The translations under genes and the position numbers were made by a program. A stretch of DNA of 64,000 bases from positions 312,756 through 376,755 of the forward strand of contig NZ_KN322987.1 of the NCBI RefSeq assembly GCF_000774145.1, written 5' to 3'. Origin of the DNA: Pseudomonas mediterranea CFBP 5447. GTDB lineage: Bacteria > Pseudomonadota > Gammaproteobacteria > Pseudomonadales > Pseudomonadaceae. The notes under the pieces are model-generated. The model was not told where the DNA came from and did not search any database. It worked only from the letters and a program-made list of their open reading frames with translations. Positions 17,726 to 25,688 of the stretch are shown piece after piece. Within the stretch, counting starts at the first letter, position 1; each line of letters starts with the position of its first letter.

Positions 17726-18661
17726 TCATTGTTGTTGTGTGAACTCGACGGCCTCGGCCAGGGTCTCGAGGTTCTCGCTCATCGCCACCTCGAATTCGTC
17801 GGCGCTGTAGCGGCTGCCGGTGATATGGGACAGGGCGAAGACCCTGACGCCGGTCGCCGCCTCGATAGGTTTGGCCAGGTCGATGGAAAAGTACTTCTCG
17901 GCGAACAGCACGCGGACGTTGGCTTTCTTGATCGCGTCGATGGTATTGGCCAGCTGCCGCGCGGTCGGCGCAACGCCGTGACGCGGCTCGATGACGGCGC
18001 TCACGAACAGGCCGAACTCCTGCATCAGGTAGTCGTAGCCGGCATGGGTGGTGGCGCATCGGAACGAAGACAGGTCCAGGTTGGCAAACCGCGTCATGAA
18101 GCGCGCCCGCAGCGCACGGATACGCCCGGCATAGGCCAGAGCGTTGTGTCGATAGGCCGCGGCGTTGTCCGGGTCCAGTTCGCCCAAGCGGCGAGCGATC
18201 TCGAACACCTGTTGTATCGCCGCGGTGGTGGAGACGAATGTATGCGGGTTGACCACCTTGGCACCGCCCTGGTCGCCGCCGATGGGGATGAGGGCAACGG
18301 TGGCGTTGGCCTGGATGATCGGCAGGTTCTCGCTGCGCCCGGCGGCCTTGACGATCTGGAAGGCCCATTGGTCGTGGCCGATGCCATTGACGACCAGCGC
18401 ATCGAGGCTCATCGCGCGGGTGATGTCGGCGGGTTGCGGCTGGTAGTTGTGTGGGTTCGCCTCCGCCGGAATGAGCGCAACGACCTCCGCCCGATCGCCG
18501 ACGATGTTTGCCACGAAGCTGTAGTAGGGATGCAGGGTGACGCCGACCTTGAGCTTCTTGCCCTCGGCGTGTGCCTGGCCGAGGAGCAGGAGGGCGGGTA
18601 TCAGCATCAGCAGCGCGAACCAGCGGCGCAGCGGTGCGCGGTGTTTTGCAGGGGCGGTCAT
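17726..18661 (-). CDS. Metal ABC transporter substrate-binding protein (ZnuA/TroA family)
   Basis: The 311-residue precursor has a signal peptide (FALLMLIPALLLLGQAHA). The mature protein holds the expected ligand set of cluster A-I proteins: His in EANPHNYQP, His in VNPHTFVST, His in CATTHAGYDYL and an acidic residue in VLFAEKYFS. There is no long histidine-rich loop of the kind seen in many zinc-specific ZnuA proteins, so manganese, nickel, copper or another metal is possible. It overlaps the preceding gene's stop as ATGA and feeds the ATPase and permease encoded directly downstream. Confidence 0.88.
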   Translation of the reverse strand: MTAPAKHRAPLRRWFALLMLIPALLLLGQAHAEGKKLKVGVTLHPYYSFVANIVGDRAEVVALIPAEANPHNYQPQPADITRAMSLDALVVNGIGHDQWAFQIVKAAGRSENLPIIQANATVALIPIGGDQGGAKVVNPHTFVSTTAAIQQVFEIARRLGELDPDNAAAYRHNALAYAGRIRALRARFMTRFANLDLSSFRCATTHAGYDYLMQEFGLFVSAVIEPRHGVAPTARQLANTIDAIKKANVRVLFAEKYFSIDLAKPIEAATGVRVFALSHITGSRYSADEFEVAMSENLETLAEAVEFTQQQ

Positions 18662-19419
18662 GGCTGGGTTCCTTTTACGCGTTCGACTTCGCGGGTGCCG
18701 TCATAGGGAATGACCTGGCGCCAGCCCTTGCTGACCAGCGATTCAGGCTTGACGATGCCGGGGTAGGGGGCGTTCGGGTCCCGGTGGACCCAGATCGTCG
18801 CCTGGTTGGCCCACATGACACCGGCATGGGCGTGCCCGATCACCAGCAGGTAGGCGCTCTGGCCCGGCACGCTACCGCCGGAGCCGTAGTAGACCGTGGC
18901 GCCCTGGCCCAGGGTGGCTTGCGAGACCTCGCTGACGTTCTTGTCCGCAGGGGGCGCGTCGTCAATGTGCTGGTCGCCGGAAAGGCTGTGGGGTTGGTGG
19001 GTGCCAGGCAGAATCAATTGCCAGTGCACCTGGCCGTTTTTCTTCCAGAATGCGTCGCGGTAGAACGGCGGCAGCACCAGCTCCTGGGCATGCTCCAGGG
19101 TGATCCAACCGCCGGTGTCGTTGTTGAACCAGATGATCTCTTCACCGGCAGGCAACAGCGCGCTATGAATGGCCTGATCGACCGTACCCAGGCCATCGAA
19201 GGATCGCACCTGCCAGCTCAATGCAGTGGGCGGGCCGACTGCCTGGGGGCGCAGCAGTACATAACCGGCCACGCCGGCGATGACCGCCAGGGTCGCCAAC
19301 AGCATCGCCAGGGACTCCCACCGACCGGACACCGGGCGCACCACATTGACGGCTTCGCCGTGGTCGCCGCCGGGCAGGCGTGTGGTGGGCCGAGGCCAAC
19401 GTGGCAGTAGGCGCGCCAT
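18658..19419 (-). CDS. Membrane-anchored periplasmic protein of unknown function
   Basis: The 253-residue product has one hydrophobic segment at about residues 38-58 (LAMLLATLAVIAGVAGYVLL) and a long extracytoplasmic part. That part has histidine-containing stretches (PGTHQPHSLSGDQHIDD and VIGHAHAGVMW) and aromatic-rich WFNNDTGGW, which might bind metal, but I recognise no family. The chosen start (19419) sits in a TGATG overlap with the upstream gene, and the stop overlaps the ZnuA-type start as ATGA. The coupling ties it to the metal transporter. Confidence 0.75.
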   Translation of the reverse strand: MARLLPRWPRPTTRLPGGDHGEAVNVVRPVSGRWESLAMLLATLAVIAGVAGYVLLRPQAVGPPTALSWQVRSFDGLGTVDQAIHSALLPAGEEIIWFNNDTGGWITLEHAQELVLPPFYRDAFWKKNGQVHWQLILPGTHQPHSLSGDQHIDDAPPADKNVSEVSQATLGQGATVYYGSGGSVPGQSAYLLVIGHAHAGVMWANQATIWVHRDPNAPYPGIVKPESLVSKGWRQVIPYDGTREVERVKGTQP

Positions 19420-19907
19420 CAGAAAAACGCGATCCAGCGGCCAAGGCAGATTACGCCGGCCCACAGCACCATCGAACCGAAGCCGGCGACACGGGCACGG
19501 CCGGGGGGCGGCAGCGTCGTGTCCCATTCGCCGATCCGGCGAAAGACCCCCAGGTGGAAGATCCCCATGTTGAGGCCCGCCAGCAGCAACAGCCCCATCT
19601 TTGCCCAGAAAACCGGGTTCTGGGCATAGGTGGAGGCGTTGGAGACGAACATGAGCAGCCCCGTGATCACGCATGCCGCGAAGGCGACCCAGGTGTATGG
19701 CAACAATTCCTGGATCAGCCTTAGCGCGCTACGGCGATGGGACGCAATACCCAGCAGGCGCAAGTCCACCACGGCGATGGTCCCGAACACCAGCGCGATA
19801 CCGATCACGTGTACTGATTCCAGGGTTGGAAAGGCGAAGCCCGACTCTCTGATCAGGGAGGCGACAGAGGTGGCCTCAAGGGCTTGCAAGTTCGATTGAA
19901 TATCCAT
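19419..19907 (-). CDS. DUF6644-type four-helix membrane protein (copy 2)
   Basis: The 162-residue protein has four predicted membrane segments and matches its upstream neighbour in length and pattern: SVHVIGIALVFGTIAVVDLR, then WVAFAACVITGLLMFVSN, and a C-terminal GRWIAFF. Histidines in the first and middle segments could bind haem or metal, as in small cytochrome b-like proteins, but that is inference. The start ATG at 19907 begins MDIQSN. It is a tandem paralogue of the gene at 19946-20434. Confidence 0.75.
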   Translation of the reverse strand: MDIQSNLQALEATSVASLIRESGFAFPTLESVHVIGIALVFGTIAVVDLRLLGIASHRRSALRLIQELLPYTWVAFAACVITGLLMFVSNASTYAQNPVFWAKMGLLLLAGLNMGIFHLGVFRRIGEWDTTLPPPGRARVAGFGSMVLWAGVICLGRWIAFF

Positions 19908-19945
19908 GGCAAATACCTGAGAGCGTTTGTTGAAGATGCGCGCCG

Positions 19946-20434
19946 TTAGATCGTGTAGGCGATCCAGCGGCCGCAGAAGATCACCACGCACCACAAGGCG
20001 ATCGACAGCCAGGCCAGCGTCTTGACCAAGCCGTCCGTGCCTTCGCTGCGTGCCGGATCGGCAGGGCGCAGCAACGGGCGTCGGACCCACCAGGCCAGGG
20101 TGAACGCACTGACCACCAAGGCCATCTTCAGCCAGAACGTCGAGTTGACGAGCACCCGGTCCGGCTCGCCGATGGTCATGACCAACCCCGTCAGGAGCAG
20201 GACGACGAGCGCATTGCGCATCCACGGGTAATAGCGACGGATGACGCCGCGCATGGGCTCGTCCGTGGCGAACACACCGGCCAGCCGAAGGTCGGAGATG
20301 ACGGCGGAGCCGAAGATCACCGCAATGGCCACGATATGAATGGACTGGACCGTGGGCACGACCCAGAGCATGTCCCTGATGGCGGTGCTCACCGGTGTGG
20401 CGTAGAGCCAGTCAATGATCGGTGCTGATGACAT
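19946..20434 (-). CDS. DUF6644-type four-helix membrane protein (copy 1)
   Basis: The 162-residue product is a paralogue of the next gene, of identical length: VQSIHIVAIAVIFGSAVISD, then ALVVLLLTGLVMTIGEP, and a C-terminal CGRWIAYTI. Four hydrophobic segments are visible. It starts 20 bases after the alpha/beta hydrolase-domain gene in the same operon. Such proteins often occur with DUF6152 proteins and alpha/beta hydrolase-domain proteins in Proteobacteria; the biochemical role is unknown to me. Confidence 0.75.
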   Translation of the reverse strand: MSSAPIIDWLYATPVSTAIRDMLWVVPTVQSIHIVAIAVIFGSAVISDLRLAGVFATDEPMRGVIRRYYPWMRNALVVLLLTGLVMTIGEPDRVLVNSTFWLKMALVVSAFTLAWWVRRPLLRPADPARSEGTDGLVKTLAWLSIALWCVVIFCGRWIAYTI

Positions 20435-20454
20435 GTGCTTTCTCCCACAGTGGG

Positions 20455-21963
20455 TTAGAAGTCTTGGGGTTTGGCGATCGGACGCAGGCCCGGTGCATCT
20501 TCCGGGAGGAGATAGCCTTCCTCGATCGAAATGGCCTTGGCGTCCTCGAACTGCCGTTCGTAGTTGCCGAAGCTGCCATAGCGCTGCCCGAGTCGGTCCT
20601 TGGCGTAGGGCACCTTGGTGTCGTAGATCAGGCCGCAGTTGGTTTCCTGGTCCGTGAGGTAGGTCGCGCTGGGCACTTGCACCCACGGCGGACGCACGCC
20701 GCCTTGCAGGTTGCCGGTCGCGGGGTCGCGTACGACGGTCTTGCCCTCGCGTAGCACGCGGGGCGCCTTGGGCATCGGTTTGCCGTCGCGCACCCATTGG
20801 TCCATGCCATCCAGCAGTGCCGAGACCACCAATTCTGCCGGCTCGTCGTACAGCGTCCGGCACTGTGGGTCGTCGCCTTTGCCGATGTCCGCCGCGACGT
20901 GTTCGGTATGCTCCGTGCCGAGGTCGGCCAGGCGCAGGTGCGGCATGCCGGTCACTTCGTAATAACGCAGTTGCGGGCTGTCGGTGTCGGGCGGCAGGTC
21001 GATGCCTTCGAGCACGTCGTGCATCAGTTCGGACTGGCTGTAGACGGTCACGAACGGCACATCCACGGGCATCTGCCGCGGCACGCGGATAACGTCGCCG
21101 CCGACCTCGCCATAGGCCATGCGACCGGTCATATAACCGTCGATCAGCGGCGTCGCGTCGGGCATGCGCCATTGCTGGTGCCGGCCCTGGTCGAGGTAGT
21201 CCATCCAGACTTGCGCGGTCACGGCCCAGCTGTTGACGTAGACTCGATGCACGTCGAGGTTCGCCAACGGGCCTTGCGCCGAATGGGTCTTCAGCAGCAA
21301 CGCCAGCTGTGCCCCGATGCCCTGGGACTGTGGCACGAATGGATCGGGCCCGTTGCCGCGGGTGAAGCGTTGCGGGTCGTAATAGCTGCCCAGCGGCGCA
21401 TAGCGTGCATAGTCGAAGCGACGCATGAACTCGAAATTAACGATGCGTCCGTATTGGGCGATCTGCTCGGCCTCGGCGGCCGGGGTCTCGGCGATGAACT
21501 TGGGGTCCACTGCCGGCTTGTTGAGGTTCAAGGTGTAGCCGACGTAGGCGTAGCCGCGACGCAACAGGTAATCGCGGGTCAGGATCCAGCCGGCGCCGCG
21601 CTCGCCAAACCAACTGAACGGTTCGATCACCACCGTGCCGTTGAAGCGCGTCGGGTCCGCTGGTTTACGGACCAGGATGCGCGTGGTGTAAGGCGCCTCG
21701 AAGAGGCTTTTACCCGCTGCGGTAATGGCCGGCGCCACGCCTTGCAGGTAATACTCCTCCTCGACGTAGCCATACCGGTTGAGGTCGCTGTATTCGGTAC
21801 CCTGGGCGTTGGCCGACGAGAGCGGTGGCTTGCCTGAAGGCGGCACCGGAACCACGGTGGGCATCCTGGGCACCTCTGCGAACGCGCTCGACAGCAGGAG
21901 CAGCGACACAAGGGCGCCCTGCAACGTCGGCCGCAGGATGTCGAAAGGCATCAGTCGTTCCAT
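20455..21963 (-). CDS. Secreted alpha/beta hydrolase-domain protein
   Basis: The 502-residue precursor has a signal peptide (GALVSLLLLSSAFA) and resembles the large alpha/beta-hydrolase-domain family of unknown activity. Visible blocks are RFNGTVVIEPFSWFGERGAGW, the putative nucleophile-elbow-like SQGIGAQLALLLKT, and VTGMPHLRLADLG with a candidate catalytic His near residue 310. The classic GxSxG is not clear: QSQGIG stands at its place, so the enzymatic status is open. I chose the ATG at 21963 (MERLMPF) because GGAG lies seven bases upstream; a GTG at 22008 would overlap the previous gene. Confidence 0.75.
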   Translation of the reverse strand: MERLMPFDILRPTLQGALVSLLLLSSAFAEVPRMPTVVPVPPSGKPPLSSANAQGTEYSDLNRYGYVEEEYYLQGVAPAITAAGKSLFEAPYTTRILVRKPADPTRFNGTVVIEPFSWFGERGAGWILTRDYLLRRGYAYVGYTLNLNKPAVDPKFIAETPAAEAEQIAQYGRIVNFEFMRRFDYARYAPLGSYYDPQRFTRGNGPDPFVPQSQGIGAQLALLLKTHSAQGPLANLDVHRVYVNSWAVTAQVWMDYLDQGRHQQWRMPDATPLIDGYMTGRMAYGEVGGDVIRVPRQMPVDVPFVTVYSQSELMHDVLEGIDLPPDTDSPQLRYYEVTGMPHLRLADLGTEHTEHVAADIGKGDDPQCRTLYDEPAELVVSALLDGMDQWVRDGKPMPKAPRVLREGKTVVRDPATGNLQGGVRPPWVQVPSATYLTDQETNCGLIYDTKVPYAKDRLGQRYGSFGNYERQFEDAKAISIEEGYLLPEDAPGLRPIAKPQDF

Positions 21964-22000
21964 CCGGTGACTCCAAAGGGTTGTCGAGGGGGTTGTGGCG

Positions 22001-22768
22001 TCAGTCACGGCGCAGGCTCGTCTTGCCCTCGCTGTCGATCACGATCTGGTTGTTCTCACAGACGTATTCTTGGATGCGGTAGTCGGAGCGCTTGTATTCG
22101 AACGTGAAGCGGTAGGGCGTGTTGAGCACCTGCGGATCCTCGATCAACACCTGGTCTTCCAGATGATCAGGCGCGGTCAGCCGCAGACGTTCGGTGATCT
22201 TCATGTCCTTGCTGTGGGGAACGCCGTAGAACGCCACGTCATCGGTGCGCACGCCCAGGGTTTCCACGACGAGGGTGTCGCCTTCCCAGTGGCCGCGCGA
22301 ATGGCCTTGATAGGTCGGGTCCAGCTTCTCCTTCGGCGGCATCGCTTCGTTCAGGAAAATCCGCCGCACCTGCTGGAGGTACTCGCCCAGGACCACCACT
22401 TGTTTATCGTCGTAGATGATCTGGATCGGGAAGAGCGCCGCCATCAACACCGGCATCCCCTCCGGCAGGCATCGGGCGCTGGTGGTGGCCAGCGGCGTGC
22501 CGGCTTCGTTCGCCGCGGCTTCCTTCTTCTTCAGCTCGGCGTACTGACGGGCGTAGGGCTCCTTCAGCTCCATCGGTCCGCCCGGATGCACCGGATCGTC
22601 CGGGTTCTCGCCGAACCAGTCGTCCGGGGTTCTTTCCCAGGTGCCGCTGATGTCGGGTGCCTTGGCTGCGCCTTGTTTGGGCGTTGTCGCCATGCTCAGC
22701 CCGGCGAATGTCATGAGGGCGATGCCCAGGAAAATCATTGCCGGATTCAAGGTTCGTGTCGGTTTCAT
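22001..22768 (-). CDS. Secreted protein of unknown function
   Basis: The 255-residue precursor has a signal peptide (IFLGIALMTFAGLSMA). The mature part includes a proline/tryptophan-rich lead (DISGTWERTPDDWFGENPDD) and the strongly patterned block GHSRGHWEGDTLVVETLGV, which I recall from conserved but uncharacterised secreted proteins found beside DUF6152 genes. The C-terminal half looks beta-rich. It lies 65 bases downstream of the DUF6152 gene and 37 upstream of the hydrolase-domain gene, so it belongs to the same operon. Confidence 0.75.
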   Translation of the reverse strand: MKPTRTLNPAMIFLGIALMTFAGLSMATTPKQGAAKAPDISGTWERTPDDWFGENPDDPVHPGGPMELKEPYARQYAELKKKEAAANEAGTPLATTSARCLPEGMPVLMAALFPIQIIYDDKQVVVLGEYLQQVRRIFLNEAMPPKEKLDPTYQGHSRGHWEGDTLVVETLGVRTDDVAFYGVPHSKDMKITERLRLTAPDHLEDQVLIEDPQVLNTPYRFTFEYKRSDYRIQEYVCENNQIVIDSEGKTSLRRD

Positions 22769-22833
22769 TCAAGCGTCTCCACCTTGTTGGTTTGTGCCAT
22801 CGAGTACCCAATGAAGCAGGGGAGCGAGCGGAC

Positions 22834-23226
22834 TCATCCACCGCCGGTGAGTACGACGTCACCGATCTTGATTTCCACCAGCAACCCACCAGGATCACCG
22901 TTCTTCAGTGGCTTGTAGGTGACCTCGGCGTTCTCGCCGGCCTTGATCGAATCCGCCGTCCAGCCCGTGCGGCTCAATGCGTTGACGCTGCCGGTCTCGA
23001 TCTTGATTTTCTGCGGTGGCGGGCCGGGGACATCGAGGTAGATCGCGATATGAGGGTTGGTCCAGGCAAAGCGCTCGACGACGCCCTTGACCGTGATCGT
23101 CCTGGTCTGGTCGAAAATCGCGAACGAATGGTGGGCCGTGGCAACGGCGGGAAGGACGCCGCAGGCGACGATGGTCAGCAGGCGAAGCCCCTGACGGAAT
23201 GACGGAAAGGATGGCGTGGGGGTCAT
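22834..23226 (-). CDS. DUF6152 family small secreted protein
   Basis: The 130-residue precursor has a signal peptide ending ATAHH or just before it, followed by HHSFAIFDQTRTITVKGVVERFAWTNPH (positions 23040-23130 region), the hallmark of the DUF6152 family. The mature domain is a small beta-rich fold. The N-terminal HH pair right after the cleavage site could bind metal, which would fit the transporter genes downstream in the operon (inference). The start at 23226 follows a GAGG; an upstream in-frame extension has no ribosome site. It is the first gene of the 12-gene minus-strand run. Confidence 0.78.
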   Translation of the reverse strand: MTPTPSFPSFRQGLRLLTIVACGVLPAVATAHHSFAIFDQTRTITVKGVVERFAWTNPHIAIYLDVPGPPPQKIKIETGSVNALSRTGWTADSIKAGENAEVTYKPLKNGDPGGLLVEIKIGDVVLTGGG

Positions 23227-23341
23227 GACGGGGGCCTCGTTCTTATGCGTTCTTATGGGGCCAGCATAAGAGCGGCATGGACCGGAGCCGTAACCCAAAA
23301 CGGCAACTTCTCAAGCCCGAAAGCTGTTTCCACTCATCAAT

Positions 23342-23431
23342 GTGGCGAGGGAGCTTGCTCCCGCTGGGGCGCGAAGCGGCCCTGTCCTTGGACCTGCTGC
23401 ACAGTCGAGCGGGAGCAAGCTCCCTCGCCAC
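23342..23431. repeat. REP doublet (REPIN) in the 332-bp divergent gap
   Basis: Two copies of the P. fluorescens-type REP core face each other: GTGGCGAGGGAGCTTGCTCC from 23342 and its reverse complement ending GAGCAAGCTCCCTCGCCAC at 23431, about 45 bases apart. Each core is itself palindromic. REPINs are non-autonomous elements mobilised by RAYT transposases encoded elsewhere. It lies between the DUF6152 operon and the divergent porin gene, where a hairpin could affect either leader. Confidence 0.88.
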
Positions 23432-23558
23432 GGTTGGGGTTGCGACTGACGTCGAGGACGAGCGGCCCGTGGTACTTGCTGATTTGGGTTACCGCTTGCG
23501 CAACCCAAGCCGAAACACTCCCGTCTCGCCTCATAAATATAAAAACAGGAGAGACGTC

Positions 23559-24896
23559 ATGCGCACCCCCATCTATGCCCCCATGCTTTCATTGGTCGCA
23601 CTCTGTACATTCGAGCCGCAGGCTCACGGCTACGAGCTCTATAACGAAGGCGATGGCACCACCGTGCTGAACGCCGACCTGTGGGCCGGCTTTGGCTGGT
23701 TCGGCAGCCAGGAAAACTACATCGCAGACCCGGAAAAAGAGCCCGGCAGCATGCGCTGGCAGGAAGGCTTTGCCAAATACGGCCTGAGCGGCATGACGGA
23801 CAAAATCGCTGCCGGTTCGGTGTACGGCGGATTCAGCCTGATCAGCACCGGATCATGGGGCGATGGAGACCCCGGAGCGCTCACCGACGGCACTGAGCGA
23901 AGAACCGCCGTAGAGGACGCCTACCTGGGCTGGAAGTCGGGCGATCTGGTTCCCGCGTTGGGCCAGGATGGCGTCGATTTCTCTTTCGGCCGCCAGCTCG
24001 TCACGGTGGACGGGTTCCTGATTACCGATGATGGTTTTGCCCCGGGTAAGGCCTTCAACCCCATCGAAGGCGTTGCGGATGGCCGGTTCAATCGCGGCGG
24101 TGCCTTTTACCTCGGCCCGCGGTTGGCGTTCGGCAACACCGCCGTCTTGAAGCTGGGCGGCACCGAGGGACTGCACGGTAGCCTGCTGTGGTTGAAATCG
24201 GATAACCCCGGTCAGTCCAAGACCGAAGTGGCCGCAGCCACTGTCGACTACACCACGCCCATCGGTTCGATCGGTTCGACTTACGTGCACGGCCTGGACG
24301 TCGAAAAGCGCTATGCCTTCGCGGATCGGCTCGAGCGCAAGGGCATGGACATCTACAGCATCCGTGGCCAGGGCAACGCCGGCATCGAGAATGCCGATTT
24401 CGCCTTCGAGGTGGCGCGACAGGAAAAGCGTTCGGGGTCGCAGCGAGCGATGTTCTTCGACGTCGGCTACACCTTCGCCGACGTCAAGTGGCAACCGACG
24501 GTCAGCTACCGCTATGCACGCTATTCCGAGGGCTGGGACTTCCTGTTCCAGGGCGGCTATCGCAAACGCTATCAAGGTGAGGTTGCGGTGAATTACGCCG
24601 GCTCGGTCACCTCGAACATGCAGACCCAGGATGTGCTTCTTTCGGTCAAACCGACCGACAAATTGACCCTCAACGCAATGGTCTTCGACTTCCACCAGCT
24701 CTCCGATCGACAGGAGCGGGACTACAGCGCTCGCGAGGTCGATCTGTTCCTGGATTGGATGGTGACGGACAACCTCACGCTGTCGCCGCTGATTGGCTTC
24801 TACAAGCCGGACAAGTGGCTTGGAAACGGTGGCCTGCAGAGTGGCAGCGCCTCGACCAATACCTACTTCCAGTTCATTGCCTGGGTCACTTTCTGA
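23559..24896 (+). CDS. Outer-membrane beta-barrel protein (alginate-export/porin-like)
   Basis: The 445-residue precursor has a signal peptide (LSLVALCTFEPQAHG region) and a beta-barrel character: alternating aromatic and polar strands, abundant Gly and Asp turns, and a C-terminal YFQFIAWVTF ending in Phe, as OMPs do. The N-terminal FGWFGSQENYI and FSFGRQLVTVDGF segments resemble alginate_exp-type porins. The ATG at 23559 has AGGAGAG seven bases upstream; the longer open frame runs through the REPIN and is not plausible. It diverges from the 12-gene metal/DUF operon and may supply outer-membrane entry for the same ligand (inference). Confidence 0.8.
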   Translation: MRTPIYAPMLSLVALCTFEPQAHGYELYNEGDGTTVLNADLWAGFGWFGSQENYIADPEKEPGSMRWQEGFAKYGLSGMTDKIAAGSVYGGFSLISTGSWGDGDPGALTDGTERRTAVEDAYLGWKSGDLVPALGQDGVDFSFGRQLVTVDGFLITDDGFAPGKAFNPIEGVADGRFNRGGAFYLGPRLAFGNTAVLKLGGTEGLHGSLLWLKSDNPGQSKTEVAAATVDYTTPIGSIGSTYVHGLDVEKRYAFADRLERKGMDIYSIRGQGNAGIENADFAFEVARQEKRSGSQRAMFFDVGYTFADVKWQPTVSYRYARYSEGWDFLFQGGYRKRYQGEVAVNYAGSVTSNMQTQDVLLSVKPTDKLTLNAMVFDFHQLSDRQERDYSAREVDLFLDWMVTDNLTLSPLIGFYKPDKWLGNGGLQSGSASTNTYFQFIAWVTF

Positions 24897-24966
24897 AACT
24901 TCGGGAAATGCACATGAAAACGATCCGGCAGGACTTTTGACAACTGCCTCCACACCGAGCGATGAA

Positions 24967-24989
24967 GCGTGGGCGTTTTGCGCCCACGC
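24967..24989. terminator. Strong stem-loop between convergent genes
   Basis: A perfect 9-bp GC-rich stem (GCGTGGGCG / CGCCCACGC) with a five-base loop lies between the porin stop and the convergent cytochrome b561 stop. No long T-run follows on either strand, so efficiency is uncertain, but the position suits a bidirectional terminator. Confidence 0.5.
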
Positions 24990-24998
24990 CTCATTCAA

Positions 24999-25562
24999 TC
25001 ACAGCATGCGACGCAGCACGTCTTTGTGCGGATCCCGGTCGAGGAACCGATGCTTGAGGGCGCCGGCGATGTGCAGCAGGATCAGGACGAGCAGGGTATA
25101 GGCGAGTACTTTGTGCAGCCATTGGAACACGACGAACCAATCGTCATTTTTCGGCAGCAGCTCCGGGAGGTTGACCCCGAAAAAGAACACCCCATCACTC
25201 ATCGTATAGGTGCTCGACATGGAGTAACCCATCAACGGCACGATCACCAGCAGCCCATACATGACCCGTTGCACCAGGTTTGACATCACCTGTTCAGGCC
25301 CGGTCAGGGTGTGCAGCGGCTTCGGCAACCTGGGCGTCATGTAGCGCAGGGCGATCTGGACCAGCACCACCAGGAACGTCAACACGCCGAAGGATTTGTG
25401 CCAGGGGTAATAGAGCTCGTACTTGCTTGCCACTTCATCGTTCATCCCGGTCATGTGCCAGCCTGCCCAGAGGAGACCGGCTACGAGCACGGCACGCACC
25501 CAGTGCAACAGCAGCAGGGACGTTGGATACCGATCAATTATCTCTTGATTTGTGGTGTTCAT
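24999..25562 (-). CDS. Cytochrome b561-family membrane protein
   Basis: The 187-residue protein has four membrane segments with haem-ligand-type histidines: LLLLHWVRAVL in TM1, YYPWHKSFGVL at TM2, and LHKVLAYTLL and LLHIAGALKHR near the end. These fit bacterial di-haem cytochrome b561, which passes electrons between quinol and oxygen species or periplasmic partners. I chose ATG 25562 because GAGG lies eight bases upstream. That ribosome site abuts a heptanucleotide tandem repeat. It converges with the porin gene. Confidence 0.88.
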   Translation of the reverse strand: MNTTNQEIIDRYPTSLLLLHWVRAVLVAGLLWAGWHMTGMNDEVASKYELYYPWHKSFGVLTFLVVLVQIALRYMTPRLPKPLHTLTGPEQVMSNLVQRVMYGLLVIVPLMGYSMSSTYTMSDGVFFFGVNLPELLPKNDDWFVVFQWLHKVLAYTLLVLILLHIAGALKHRFLDRDPHKDVLRRML

Positions 25563-25572
25563 CGCAGTCGCC

Positions 25573-25607
25573 TCATCAATCATCAATCATCAATCATCAA
25601 TCATCAA
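25573..25607. repeat. Five perfect TCATCAA heptamers in the cytochrome b561 leader
   Basis: Five exact tandem copies of a 7-bp unit occupy the 35 bases directly upstream of the GAGG ribosome site of the minus-strand cytochrome b561 gene. On the minus strand the unit reads TTGATGA and supplies several ATG/TGA triplets. A seven-base unit changes frame and promoter spacing with each gain or loss of a copy. Confidence 0.85.
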
Positions 25608-25688
25608 AGACATCGGGAATGCACGTTGAACCACCACCCTCGGCGCCTCGCAAGGTTTGGAGGGTGGTCGCTCAGTGCACTATTGTTC

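Noticed and set aside
23227..23558. CRISPR array or small RNA gene at the paired 20-base repeats
   Set aside because: There are only two copies, inverted rather than direct, and the sequence is the familiar Pseudomonas REP core; this is a REPIN.
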